In this document: positions 54,202 to 63,390 of the stretch, in pieces
How positions within the stretch are numbered: position 1 is the stretch's first letter
Layout: every line of letters begins with the position of its first letter
Source: Rhizobium anhuiense
GTDB taxonomy: Bacteria; Pseudomonadota; Alphaproteobacteria; Rhizobiales; Rhizobiaceae
DNA length: 64,000 nucleotides
Assembly: GCF_003985145.1 (NCBI RefSeq)
Contig: NZ_ML133521.1
Span: 992,001 to 1,056,000 of the forward strand
Direction of reading: 5' to 3'
Program-made: the position numbers and the translations under genes
Notes under the pieces: generated by a model
The model's database searches: none
The model's input: only the letters and a program-made list of their open reading frames with translations
What the model was told of the DNA's origin: nothing

Positions 54202-55842
54202 TTACGAAACAACGCGATTGCGGCCGCTCTTTTTCGCCGCATAGAGATTCTGATCGGCGATCGCCAGGATCTCGTTCGGAGAAGTGGCAGACAGGGTGCC
54301 GGCGACACCGATGCTGATCGTAATGTGCAACCCGTTGCAGATCTCGGACCAGGCCCACTGTTCAACGGCCAAACGCAGCCGCTCGCAGACATCGGCGGCG
54401 CCCCGGGGAGCGCCGGCGAGCAGGACGACGAATTCCTCGCCGCCAAAGCGAATTGCCTGATCGGTAATGCGCAGTTGGCCGCGCAATATGGTGCCAATGG
54501 CACTGAGGACCTGGTCGCCGATCATGTGAGAGAAGTTGTCGTTGACCGACTTGAAGTGATCGACATCCAGCATAGCGATGGAATATGGGCGCTTCTCGGA
54601 CGTCAGCTCTTTGAAACGGCTGTCGAGATATTTGCGGTTATAGAGGCCGGTCAGCGGGTCCACATAGACGGCACTGGCAAGGATATCGGTTTGCTCCTGC
54701 AGCTTCTGATAGGAGGCCTCCAGCGTTTCTGCGCGCTTCGTCTCCGTTTCGGCAACTTCCTTGAACCGCTTGGTTTCATAGTAGATTTCGGCAAGGCGGG
54801 CGCGCTGCTGGGTTCTCTCGGCGCTATTGCGCAAATAGGCTTGGTGATATTTTTTATGGGCCGCCAGCGCCGGATCGAACTGTCCCAGCCCCTCATAGGC
54901 TTGCGACAGATGAAGATAGATCTGGATATAGGAATCGAAACTGCCGCCATCGTCTATCAGCTCCACCGCCTCGAGCAGCGGCGCTAGAGCTTCCGCGAAT
55001 TTGCCGGAATTGTTGTAGATCTGGCCCAAGGTGTAGAGATATTGCTGCCTGTCCCTGACATAGCTGTTCTCCTGCAACAGCCGGTAGCGGACCATGCACT
55101 GGAGCGCCTTGTCATGCTCGCCCAGGTGGCTGTGGAACTCGGCTTTGTTGCCGAGACAGATGCGGGCAGCCCAGCGATCGCCAGTCTCGGTTGCGATGTC
55201 GAGCGCCTGTTCGGTCAGTTCCAGCGCTCTCACCAGCATCTGGTGGCCTTGCTCCGGCTGATCGAGCGCCTGCGCGATATATCCGGCTTCCGAATGAGCG
55301 CCGCCGAGATTGATGAGCCACCAGCATTCATAGGTCTTGTCGCCGATCGATCTGGCGAGTTCGACAGACCTCTCGCTCATCAGGATGGCCCGGTCGGGCT
55401 GCTTGTTGTACCAGAAGATAATTCCAATGACGTTGGTGGCCAGGCTTTGCGCTTTCGGGTCTGCTGTCTTGTCGGCCAGATCCAACGCGTGCGTGGCTTC
55501 TTCGATCGCTTCCTCCGGCAGGCCCAATTCCAGCAGCAGCCATCCGAAATAGGCCCGGGCATAGGCTTCCTGTCTGGGCTCCCCGTTCGTTTTCCAGAAG
55601 TCTACCGCCCGGCGGACATGCGTCAGGCCAAGTTCGGCCTTGCCGATCTGAAAACAGTACCAGCCAATGTCGGTGTCGCATTGAGCAGCGAGCCGATCGT
55701 CGCCCCGCGCCGTGGCATCCGCAAGGATCTGGCCGGCCAGTGTGAGTGCCTCGACGGAGCGGCCTGTGCACCCAAGATGCCACGCTTCCTGCAAGCTGGA
55801 ATTTGCTTGTTGCGCAATTGCTTTAGTATCAACAACTTGCAT
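54202..55842 (-). CDS. TPR-GGDEF diguanylate cyclase
   Basis: Residues 1-about 350 form a series of tetratricopeptide-like repeats (e.g. YARAYFGWLLLELGLPEEAI, AEFHSHLGEHDKALQCMVRY, LYTLGQIYNNSGKFAEALAP), then a short coiled coil (AETETKRAETLEASYQKLQE), then the catalytic domain. The active site is RFGGEEFVVL; five residues before it stands RITD, the RxxD product-inhibition site. No signal peptide or membrane segment. It should make c-di-GMP in response to a protein partner bound by the TPR part. The start is uncertain: ATG 55842 has a weak ribosome site, ATG 55857 is possible. Confidence 0.85.
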   Translation of the reverse strand: MQVVDTKAIAQQANSSLQEAWHLGCTGRSVEALTLAGQILADATARGDDRLAAQCDTDIGWYCFQIGKAELGLTHVRRAVDFWKTNGEPRQEAYARAYFGWLLLELGLPEEAIEEATHALDLADKTADPKAQSLATNVIGIIFWYNKQPDRAILMSERSVELARSIGDKTYECWWLINLGGAHSEAGYIAQALDQPEQGHQMLVRALELTEQALDIATETGDRWAARICLGNKAEFHSHLGEHDKALQCMVRYRLLQENSYVRDRQQYLYTLGQIYNNSGKFAEALAPLLEAVELIDDGGSFDSYIQIYLHLSQAYEGLGQFDPALAAHKKYHQAYLRNSAERTQQRARLAEIYYETKRFKEVAETETKRAETLEASYQKLQEQTDILASAVYVDPLTGLYNRKYLDSRFKELTSEKRPYSIAMLDVDHFKSVNDNFSHMIGDQVLSAIGTILRGQLRITDQAIRFGGEEFVVLLAGAPRGAADVCERLRLAVEQWAWSEICNGLHITISIGVAGTLSATSPNEILAIADQNLYAAKKSGRNRVVS

Positions 55843-55985
55843 ATCGAACACCAACATTTGTCTGCTGGATATGGATAGCATCAGAAGTTTAAAATGATGC
55901 AAATTACGCAAAACATGCGACAGGCCGAGAAATAGAGTCCCGACAGCGGCTCACACCTTTCGAAATGATACTCCGATGCTTGTTG

Positions 55986-56858
55986 TTAGACTGCCATGCG
56001 GCGGCGCCAGGCGCGTTCGGTCGCCGGTGCCTCGTCGGTCGTGATCTGATCCGGCTTCAGGGCCATCAGCGCCGAGAAATTCAACCGTTCCGCTTCGCTG
56101 AAACCAGCCTCCGGATCCTTCAGGGTGAAGGTCCAGGCATCGACGCGTTTGCCTTGGTCCTGGCAGAGCGCGATCATGTCGAGACCGTCCCTGGCGGCGT
56201 CCAGGATCAGTGACCACTGCAAATAAATCGTGTCCGGTTCGGTCGGGCCGCGCAGGTCGGCGCGCAATTCCGCCTCGACAGCCTTCCAGCCGCGAGCCTT
56301 GCTGATATCGTAGAGCTTGTCGGTGGGATCGATGCCACGCAGCAGATGCGGAAGCTTCTCCTTGACCGCGACGATGAGATCGAGACTGCCGCCGCTAACG
56401 ATCACCGAGGCGGCGATATCGCGGAAATGCGCGGCAAGATGCTCAATGCCCCTGGCGCCGATCGCCTCGTAGTCGTCCTTCATGTCGAATTGCAGCAGCG
56501 CGGCCGGATGGGCCGATTGCAGCATGGCGGCGAGATCTTCGCTGAGGATCAGCGGCCGGTCGCCCTCCTGCATCCTGATATCGCCGAGGTCACCAAGGCT
56601 TTTTTCGGCAATCGGTCCATGCCCGGTCGTTTCACCTTCGAGGTCCTCGTCGTGCAGCACGACGAAACCGCTATCGGCGCGCACGCGCAGATCGAGCTCC
56701 ATCGAAGCGCCGGCGGCAAATCCTTCCGCCATGACCTCGGCTGAGAACAGCGGATCGGCAAACCGTTTGCGCAACCTATGCCATTTCAGGCGGGTGCGGT
56801 GCCCCTCATGCGAAATCTCCAGGCCCTGCGCATCCAGCAATCTCGTCATCTGCACCAA
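55986..56858 (-). CDS. glycerophosphodiester phosphodiesterase-like protein
   Basis: A GDPD-superfamily protein of 290 residues with a divergent N-terminal motif: HEGHRTRLKWHRLRKRF where HRG is usual. The catalytic Glu-Asp pair and His remain (MELDLRV, then VVLHDEDLEGETTG), followed by the barrel (LLQFDMKDDYEA, IYLQWSLILDAARDG, AWTFTLKDPEAGF). Start is GTG 56858 with GGAG 5 bases upstream; ATG 56849 is an alternative. It is on the opposite strand to the phosphodiester operon and separated from it by the GGDEF gene, so its role is probably independent. Confidence 0.78.
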   Translation of the reverse strand: MVQMTRLLDAQGLEISHEGHRTRLKWHRLRKRFADPLFSAEVMAEGFAAGASMELDLRVRADSGFVVLHDEDLEGETTGHGPIAEKSLGDLGDIRMQEGDRPLILSEDLAAMLQSAHPAALLQFDMKDDYEAIGARGIEHLAAHFRDIAASVIVSGGSLDLIVAVKEKLPHLLRGIDPTDKLYDISKARGWKAVEAELRADLRGPTEPDTIYLQWSLILDAARDGLDMIALCQDQGKRVDAWTFTLKDPEAGFSEAERLNFSALMALKPDQITTDEAPATERAWRRRMAV

Positions 56859-57014
56859 GTCTCCACGATGCCTCTCTCCTGCCTTGGCGAGCGACGATTA
56901 TCAAGGACTGAATACGGCTTTATCGGGATGCCGGAGGGTTTTTGCCGGGCCAAGCGTAAGCCGGGCGGCGGCCTTGTGGTCATCGACATGCCGTCCCGGT
57001 TCCGGGAACATCTC

Positions 57015-58109
57015 TCAGCGGCTATAGGCCGACGAAATCGCCTCGGAAGCGGCTGATATATCCGCGAGATGACCGGCCTGCCTGAGGGCCGCGCCATAGG
57101 CCACGACATTCGACAGCACCGTCTGGAATGTGGCGCGCGGACCTGTGTGGTTCAGCCGCACGAGACGGGCCGGCGCGGTTCCGACACCTTCGGTCAGCTC
57201 GACCCCCAGTCGTCCGGCGGCAGTGATCAGCACGGCAGGTGCCAGCGCCTCCGGCACCGGCACCGCCGTCACCAGGTTCGACGCCTTTGCTGCCGGCACC
57301 CAGACCGGAGTTCCGAGTGCCGCAAGCCCCGCCCGTGTTGCCGATGCGGCAAGCGCATGGCGGGCGACCACATTCTCCAGGCCTTCGGCTTCGATGCGGT
57401 CGAGCGACGTTTCCAGCGCGAAGAATTCCAGCGGCGCCGGCGTTCCCGGCAGGCCGAACCGGCCGCTATCGACCCAGCTCTTCATGTCCGCCAAAGACAA
57501 GATCGAATCGCGCGGTGCGCCATCTCGGAGAATGAAATCCCAGGCACGGCGGCTGACCGAGAGCGCGGAGACACCAGCCGGACCGCCGAGTGCCTTCTGC
57601 GGGCCGATCACCGCGATGTCGATGCCGAGATCGTCGACATCGAGCCCGTGGCCGCCGACCGAGGCGACCGCATCGACGACGGTGACGATGCCGTGATCAC
57701 GCGCAAGCGCCAGTATCTCGGGCAGGGGATTGAGAATGCCGCTGGCGGATTCGGCATGAACCAGAGCGAGCACATCGATGCGAGAACCGGCGTCGAGTGC
57801 TTTGGCGACGGCATCGATCTCGATCGGCAGGCCTGGTTCGGCGACGATATCGGCAACCGTTGCACCGCCCCGCCGCAGCCATTGCCCGAACCAACCGCCA
57901 TAGAGGCTGGTGACGATGTTGAGTGCGGTAAGGCCGGGGCGCGCAAGGCTGACCGCTGCCGCCTCCAGCGCCACCACTGCCTCTGCCTGCACAAGCAATA
58001 TGTCGCCACGGCTGCGCAATAGGCGGCCGATCCTGTCGGCAAGGGCTGCGTAGCGTTCCGCGGGATAGGAGGGTACGCCATGCAGGGGATTCCAACCAAG
58101 ATCGGACAT
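57015..58109 (-). CDS. class V PLP-dependent aminotransferase
   Basis: An aminotransferase of 364 residues related to alanine-glyoxylate and pyridoxamine-pyruvate aminotransferases. The PLP lysine is in IGPQKALGGPAGVSALSVSR around residue 190; VVDAVASVGGHGLDVDDLG holds the PLP-ring Asp. C-terminal GVGTAPARLVRLNHTGPRAT closes the substrate pocket. Start: ATG 58109 with GAAGGAAG upstream; a longer open frame reaches into the ATPase gene. Last gene of the Dpp-type operon, so the amine or amino acid released from the imported compound is probably its substrate. Confidence 0.85.
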   Translation of the reverse strand: MSDLGWNPLHGVPSYPAERYAALADRIGRLLRSRGDILLVQAEAVVALEAAAVSLARPGLTALNIVTSLYGGWFGQWLRRGGATVADIVAEPGLPIEIDAVAKALDAGSRIDVLALVHAESASGILNPLPEILALARDHGIVTVVDAVASVGGHGLDVDDLGIDIAVIGPQKALGGPAGVSALSVSRRAWDFILRDGAPRDSILSLADMKSWVDSGRFGLPGTPAPLEFFALETSLDRIEAEGLENVVARHALAASATRAGLAALGTPVWVPAAKASNLVTAVPVPEALAPAVLITAAGRLGVELTEGVGTAPARLVRLNHTGPRATFQTVLSNVVAYGAALRQAGHLADISAASEAISSAYSR

Positions 58110-58120
58110 GGATACTTCCT

Positions 58121-58903
58121 TCAGCAGGGATCGGTCGCGAGACGGGGGACGGCGGCAACGAGCGCGCGAGCGGCATCGGATTGCGGCGCGGCAACGAGCG
58201 CCGCGGCCGGACCGGTCTCGACGATCCGCCCGCCATCCATGACGGCGATGCGGTGGGAAACGGCGCGGACGACGGCAAGATCGTGTGAAATGAACAGACA
58301 GGCAATGCCCTGTTCTTTCTGCAGATCGACCAGAAGTTCCAGGATCCTGCCGCGCACGGTGACGTCGAGGGCCGATACGGCTTCGTCCAGCACCAGCAGC
58401 GAGGGCCGTGCCGCAATCGCCCGGGCGATCGCCACGCGTTGGCGCTGGCCGCCGGAGAGCGAACGGACCGGCCGACCGGCATAATCGGCAGGCAGGCCGA
58501 CGCGTTCGAGCAGCATGACGATCTCGTCGCGGCGGCGGTCTTTCGCGACGACCCCGTGGATGCGAAGCGGATCGTCGAGCACGGCGCCAACGCTCGCCAG
58601 CGGATTGAAGACTGCGAGCGGGTCCTGGAACACCATCTGCATGCGCGCCCGCCGGCGGCGCAACGACGCACCGTTCAGGGCAAGCCAATCCACCCCCTCG
58701 AAGCGGATCGACCCGGCATCGGCGCTGAGAAGCCGCAGCAGGAGGCGCGACAGCGTCGATTTCCCGCTGCCGGAGGCGCCGACGAGGCCGAGCGTTTCGC
58801 CGGCTGAGATCGTCAGCGACACATTGTCGAGGGCTGCAACCTGGCGCGCGCCGGAAGAAAACCCTTTCGACAGGTTCTCGACGGAAAGCAGCGCATCGTT
58901 CAT
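58121..58903 (-). CDS. Dpp/Opp-type ABC importer ATP-binding protein (second)
   Basis: An ATPase of 260 residues with Walker A LVGASGSGKST, signature [16 protein letters not shown], Walker B LLVLDEAVSALD and switch His ISHD. It is the DppF-class partner but lacks the Cys-rich C-terminal tail often seen there. Overlaps the preceding ATPase by 4 bases (ATGA). Confidence 0.88.
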   Translation of the reverse strand: MNDALLSVENLSKGFSSGARQVAALDNVSLTISAGETLGLVGASGSGKSTLSRLLLRLLSADAGSIRFEGVDWLALNGASLRRRRARMQMVFQDPLAVFNPLASVGAVLDDPLRIHGVVAKDRRRDEIVMLLERVGLPADYAGRPVRSLSGGQRQRVAIARAIAARPSLLVLDEAVSALDVTVRGRILELLVDLQKEQGIACLFISHDLAVVRAVSHRIAVMDGGRIVETGPAAALVAAPQSDAARALVAAVPRLATDPC

Positions 58904-59694
58904 GGCTGCACCTCTGCGATCAGCGGCGGCGTCGCGAGGTCGCGATGGCTGGCAATGAGGGCGGCGGTGTAGTCGCTTTTCGGCGCCGAAAGCACGGAAC
59001 GGACGGGGCCAGCCTCGACCAGCCTCGCATTGCGGAAGACGGCGATGCGGTCGACGAAACCGGAGGCAAGCGCGATGTCGTGGGTGATGAACAGCAGCGT
59101 CATGCCGTCCTCGCGCACCAGCCCGTCGAGCAGACGGACGATCTCGGCCTGGACGACCACGTCGAGCGCGCTGGTCGCCTCGTCGGCGATCAGCAGCGCA
59201 GGCCTCGCAGCAATGGCCGCGGCGATCGCCACGCGCTGGCGCTGGCCACCGGAAAGCTGATGCGGAAAGGCCCGCATGGTCCTGTCAGGCTGCGGTATCC
59301 GCACCCGTCCGAGCAATTCCTCGGCCCTGACATAGGCTTGTTTCCAGCTGAGACCGAGATGGCGCCTGGCGCCCTCGGCGACCTGTTCGCCAATCGTCAG
59401 GACGGGATTGAGGCTGGAACCGGGATCCTGGAAGACGAAGCCGAAATCGCGCCCCGGGCGAGGCGGATGGCCGAGTCCGGGCCACAGCATCTCGCCACCG
59501 ACCCTTGTGCCCTCCGGCAGCAGGCCGGTAAGGGCGCGGGCGAGCGTGCTCTTGCCGGAGCCGCTTTCGCCGATGATCGCCAGCCTTTCACCGGCTGTGA
59601 TATCGAGATCGATACCGTCGAGCGCGGCTACGCCGTTCCTCCTGCGCTCATAGGTGACCGAAAGCTGTCTGAGGCTGCAGAAAATGCTGCTCAT
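58900..59694 (-). CDS. Dpp/Opp-type ABC importer ATP-binding protein (first)
   Basis: An ATPase of 264 residues: Walker A IIGESGSGKST, signature [16 protein letters not shown], Walker B LLIADEATSALD, switch His ITHD. DppD class. Overlaps the permease gene and the other ATPase gene by 4 bases each. Both ATPases form a heterodimer on the two permeases. Confidence 0.88.
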   Translation of the reverse strand: MSSIFCSLRQLSVTYERRRNGVAALDGIDLDITAGERLAIIGESGSGKSTLARALTGLLPEGTRVGGEMLWPGLGHPPRPGRDFGFVFQDPGSSLNPVLTIGEQVAEGARRHLGLSWKQAYVRAEELLGRVRIPQPDRTMRAFPHQLSGGQRQRVAIAAAIAARPALLIADEATSALDVVVQAEIVRLLDGLVREDGMTLLFITHDIALASGFVDRIAVFRNARLVEAGPVRSVLSAPKSDYTAALIASHRDLATPPLIAEVQP

Positions 59695-60524
59695 GGCGCG
59701 CTCCCGCCGTCATGACCAAGCGCCTTGCCGAGACCCTCGCTGAAGAGATGGACGCCGAGCACGGTCACGGCAAGGGCAGCGCCCGGTATCACCGAGAGAT
59801 AGGATGCCGAACGCAGTACGCTGCGGCCCTCGGCAATCATCGAACCCCAGGTGGCGATATTGGGATTGCCGAGGCCAAGGAAGGACAGCGCGGCCTCGGT
59901 GAGAACAGCACCGGCGACGTTGGTGGCGGAAAGCGCCAGTACCGGCGGCAGCGCGTTCGGCAGGATTTCCCGAAAGGCGATCTCGGCCGGATGCATGCCG
60001 ATCACCCTTGCCGAGGCGACATAATCCTGCTCGCGGATCGCAAGCACCTGCGCTCGCGTCAGCCGTGCCGGATCGGCCCAGGTCCCGAGTGCGATGGCAA
60101 GGACGACAATGGGCGTCGACACCCCGATGGTGCTGACGAAGGCAAGGGCGAGCAGGAAAGCCGGCACGATCTGGAAGGCGTCGACCACCCGCATCAGCGC
60201 CTCGTCAATAAGCCCGCCGGCAAAACCGGCCGCCATGCCGACGCAGAGCCCCAGCACCATGGCTGAAAACGCCGCCGCCAGACCGACGGCAAGCGACGTT
60301 CTGGCGCCGTAGAGCAGTCCCGCCAGGACGTCGCGGCCGAGACGGTCGGTGCCGAGCGGAAAAGCCGGATCGGTGAACGGCGCCAGCAGCGCGCGGCCGG
60401 CGATCCTCAGCGGATCGCCCGGCGAAACGACGGGAGCGAGCAGCCCGGCCGAAAGCAGGATGAGAAGGATCGCAAGTCCGGCCGCACCTTCCGGCGTGCG
60501 CAGCAGGCGCCGCAGCCAGTTCAT
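59691..60524 (-). CDS. Dpp/Opp-type ABC importer permease (DppC class)
   Basis: A permease of 277 residues. Six predicted helices; DPLRIAGRALLAPFTDPAF with LGTDRLGRDVLAGLLYGART is the DppC signature. Coupling loop YVASARVIGMHPAEIAFREILPN. Overlaps the adjacent genes by 4 bases on both sides. Confidence 0.9.
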   Translation of the reverse strand: MNWLRRLLRTPEGAAGLAILLILLSAGLLAPVVSPGDPLRIAGRALLAPFTDPAFPLGTDRLGRDVLAGLLYGARTSLAVGLAAAFSAMVLGLCVGMAAGFAGGLIDEALMRVVDAFQIVPAFLLALAFVSTIGVSTPIVVLAIALGTWADPARLTRAQVLAIREQDYVASARVIGMHPAEIAFREILPNALPPVLALSATNVAGAVLTEAALSFLGLGNPNIATWGSMIAEGRSVLRSASYLSVIPGAALAVTVLGVHLFSEGLGKALGHDGGSAP

Positions 60525-61510
60525 ACGCCGCCCTCCGATGCGCCGATGCGCGGGTCGAGCGCGGCATAGACGAGATCGACGAGGACATTGACCGATATGA
60601 CGAGGACGGCACTGGTGACAACGATGCCCATCAACAGCGGCGCGTCGCGACCGTTGACCGCCTCCTGCGCCAGCCGGCCGAAACCGGGGATCGCAAAGAC
60701 ACTCTCGATCACCACGCTGCCGCCGAGCATGGCCGCCGATTGCAGCCCGAGCATGGTGACGAGCGGCAGCAGCGCATTGCGCGCCACGTGACGCAGCACG
60801 ATACGGCTGCGCGACAGGCCCTTGGCGCGGGCGAAGAGCACGAAATCGAGCTTCCAGGCCTCGGCCATACCGCTGCGCATCACCCGCAGGAACAAGGCGA
60901 GATAGATCAGCGCGAGCGCGCCCACCGGCAGAACCAAATGATCAGCAATGTCGAGCGCGCGGGCAAATCCCGTCTTGCCGGAAGCGATTGTTTCCACGCC
61001 GGCGATCGGAAACCAACGCAGCTTCACCGAGAAAACGATACTGAGAACCAGGCCGAGCCAGAAACTCGGAATGGCATAGACGATCAGTGAGCCGATCGAC
61101 AGCATCCGATCTCGCACGCTACCCGGCCGCGCCCCGGCAAGGATGCCGAGCGCCGAACCGACGCCGAAGGAAAGTGCCGTCGCGCTGCCCATCAGCAGCA
61201 GCGTATTGGGCAGGCGTTCTGTGATGAGCGCCCCGACCGGCCGGTTGAAGGCGACCGACCAGCCGAGATCGAGCCGCGCCAGCGAGGAAAGATAGAGCCA
61301 GAGGCGCGCAAACATCGACTGGTCGAGGCCGTAGCTCTCGCGCAGCGACTGCCTGAGTGCCGCATCGCCGCCGCCGATCGAGCCGAGATAGGCGTCGACG
61401 GCATCGCCCGAGGCGGATTCGAGCAGGAAAAAGGTGAAGATCACCACGATCAGCAGCACCGGAATGCTGCTGATTGCCCTGCGCCTCAGGAGGATGATGG
61501 CTCGTTTCAC
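60521..61510 (-). CDS. Dpp/Opp-type ABC importer permease (DppB class)
   Basis: A permease of 329 residues with six predicted helices; N-terminal ISSIPVLLIVVIFTFFLLES, then YGLDQSMFARLWLYLSSLARLDLG of the DppB family, and coupling loop LFARAKGLSRSRIVLRHVARNALLPLV. I place the start at GTG 61510 because homology begins there; the open frame upstream is unrelated, and the ribosome site (AGAGG, 11 bases away) is weak, so the start is uncertain. Confidence 0.85.
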   Translation of the reverse strand: MKRAIILLRRRAISSIPVLLIVVIFTFFLLESASGDAVDAYLGSIGGGDAALRQSLRESYGLDQSMFARLWLYLSSLARLDLGWSVAFNRPVGALITERLPNTLLLMGSATALSFGVGSALGILAGARPGSVRDRMLSIGSLIVYAIPSFWLGLVLSIVFSVKLRWFPIAGVETIASGKTGFARALDIADHLVLPVGALALIYLALFLRVMRSGMAEAWKLDFVLFARAKGLSRSRIVLRHVARNALLPLVTMLGLQSAAMLGGSVVIESVFAIPGFGRLAQEAVNGRDAPLLMGIVVTSAVLVISVNVLVDLVYAALDPRIGASEGGV

Positions 61511-61550
61511 GCCGGACAGGGCCTCTGGAAGAGAATTGCTGCCGATCCTA

Positions 61551-63161
61551 TCACGATTGCAGCGCGGTATCGCCCCAGTTCGAGACCGCCCAGCGCGGAT
61601 TGTCCGCAACATTGAGCACGGTGTCGCGCGCGACGGTGATGAACCCCCATTCCACCACGTTGATCAGCGGCAGATCGGCGACGACGAGCTGCTGAAACTT
61701 GCGGTAGAGATCCGTGCGCGCCGCCGTGTCGACCGTCTCGGAGGCCTGTTTGATGACCTTGTCGAGCTCCGGATTGACGTAGCCGCCCTGGTTGGAGAAG
61801 GGCACGCCGGCTGGCGTCCCGGACTGAACGAGAATCGTGGTGGAGATCGCCGGATCGCCGCGGAAGACCGGCGGGCCGACGGCAAGGTCGAAGTCGTGGT
61901 CGGTATAAACAGCCTTCTGGTGCGCGGCCGCATCGGCATTAACGATCTCGGCATCGATGCCGATGACGGCGAGCGCTTGGCGAAGGTAATCGCCGAACTG
62001 GCGGGTCTCGTTGAAATAGGGTGCGGGGCGCAGCTTCAGCGAGAAACGGTTACCATCAGGCCCTTGTTTGTAACCGGCCTTGTCGAGAATATCGTTGGCG
62101 GCGGAGGGGTCGAACGCATAGGTCGCGACATCGGATGTATAGAATTCCGGCGCATTCTTCGGCACCGGGCCGGTCGCAGCGGCGGCGTAACCGAGGAAGA
62201 TGGTGTCGACCACGAATTTCTTGTCGATCGCCTGGGCGATCGCCTGACGGACCCGGAGATCGGCCAGTTCCTTGCGGCGGTGATTGATCTCGACGACGAG
62301 CTGGTAGGTCAAAGCCTCGTAGCCTTTGGAGATCACCTTGATGCCCTCGACCTTGGAGATGCGGTCGAGATCGGCAAGCGGCACCGCCGAAAAGGCGGCA
62401 AGCTGGATTTCGTCAGCCTCGAGTGCTGCACCCGCAGCCTCGCGATCGGGCAGCACGCGGAAGATGATCTCGTCGAGTTTCGGCTGCTCCTTGTCCCAGT
62501 AACTCTCATTGCGCACCAGCCGGTAATATTCGCCGGATTTGTGTTCGGCGAACTTGAACGGCCCGGTACCGACAAGCGTGGTGTTAGCCGGATTGGTGGC
62601 AATATCGGTACCGTCGAAGATGTGTTTGGCGACGACGCTGGTGACGACAGGCAGGGCGTTACGGATCAGCTGGAACGGCGTCGGCTTGGAGAAGCGGAAG
62701 ATGGCGGTGTAGTCATCGGGCGTATCGACGGCTTCGAGATTGGCAAAGACCAGACGGCCGAGATTCTGCAGCGGCTTCCAGATGTTGAGCGCCGAGAAGG
62801 CGACATCGACCGAGGTGAACGGCTTGCCGTCGTGCCAGGTCACGCCGTCGCGCAGCTTGAAGGTGACGGAGAGGCCGTCGGCCGACCCCTCCCAGGCGGT
62901 GGCGAGACGCGGCGCAAGCCCGTCCTTGCCGTCGAACGAGGCTTCGGCAAGCGGCTCGATCACCTTGCTCGCAACGAAGAAGACGCCGTTGGAGGCGACG
63001 ATCGCCGGATTGAGGTTCTTCGGTTCGGAATCGGCCGCAACGATCAGCCGGCCACCGGCAGGCGCCGCCTGCGCCAGCGCCTGGCGAGCGAGCGCCGTCG
63101 AAGCGAGGAGCAGGGCGGTGCCCTTCATCAGTGTGCGCCGCGAGATAGATGGTACGGTCAT
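61551..63161 (-). CDS. Dpp/Opp-type ABC importer substrate-binding protein
   Basis: A binding protein of 536 residues, family 5. Twin-arginine-like signal SISRRTLMKGTALLLASTAL ending near ALAQAAPAG. The mature protein has RLATAWEGSADGLSVTFKLR and DGVTWHDGKPFTSVDVAFSA, both typical. Start at ATG 63161 with AGGAGGGG upstream. First gene of the Dpp-type operon; it probably imports a small peptide or an N- or S-bearing compound. Confidence 0.9.
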   Translation of the reverse strand: MTVPSISRRTLMKGTALLLASTALARQALAQAAPAGGRLIVAADSEPKNLNPAIVASNGVFFVASKVIEPLAEASFDGKDGLAPRLATAWEGSADGLSVTFKLRDGVTWHDGKPFTSVDVAFSALNIWKPLQNLGRLVFANLEAVDTPDDYTAIFRFSKPTPFQLIRNALPVVTSVVAKHIFDGTDIATNPANTTLVGTGPFKFAEHKSGEYYRLVRNESYWDKEQPKLDEIIFRVLPDREAAGAALEADEIQLAAFSAVPLADLDRISKVEGIKVISKGYEALTYQLVVEINHRRKELADLRVRQAIAQAIDKKFVVDTIFLGYAAAATGPVPKNAPEFYTSDVATYAFDPSAANDILDKAGYKQGPDGNRFSLKLRPAPYFNETRQFGDYLRQALAVIGIDAEIVNADAAAHQKAVYTDHDFDLAVGPPVFRGDPAISTTILVQSGTPAGVPFSNQGGYVNPELDKVIKQASETVDTAARTDLYRKFQQLVVADLPLINVVEWGFITVARDTVLNVADNPRWAVSNWGDTALQS

Positions 63162-63271
63162 GACCCCTCCTGATCGATCGAATTTCAAGCGCCCATATTC
63201 AGGGTGAAACGCCGATTGTCATAGAGGTTAAATTCTAAACCTCGGACACCGCGAGACATTTTTTGTCACCC

Positions 63272-63377
63272 AGAGCGCCGCGCGTCCAACAGGACGCGCT
63301 AAGGACGCTCTATCACTTTGATTGGCGCATCATCCTCCCCGAAAATCGGATCCGATTTTCGGGGAGGATGATGCGCC
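63272..63377. repeat. rhizobial palindromic repeats, including a perfect 54-base palindrome
   Basis: Two palindromes. The first (63272-63311) has GCGCGTCC-AACA-GGACGCGC inside AGAGCG ... CGCTCT. The second (63324-63377) is a perfect inverted repeat with 27-base arms and no loop, from GGCGCATCATCCTCCCC on the left to its complement on the right. Design and position between genes resemble rhizobial mosaic elements. The whole gap (63162-63390) has no gene and separates the binding-protein gene from the upstream monooxygenase. Confidence 0.7.
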
Positions 63378-63390
63378 GGTCATTATTCAC

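Noticed and set aside
56994..57007. Palindrome TCCCGGTTCCGGGA after the aminotransferase gene
   Set aside because: Arms of six bases with a two-base centre cannot form a stable RNA hairpin, and no T run follows.
57015..58688. Aminotransferase frame of 557 codons starting inside the ATPase gene
   Set aside because: The first 190 residues are Arg-rich shadow sequence; homology and ribosome site support the start at 58109.
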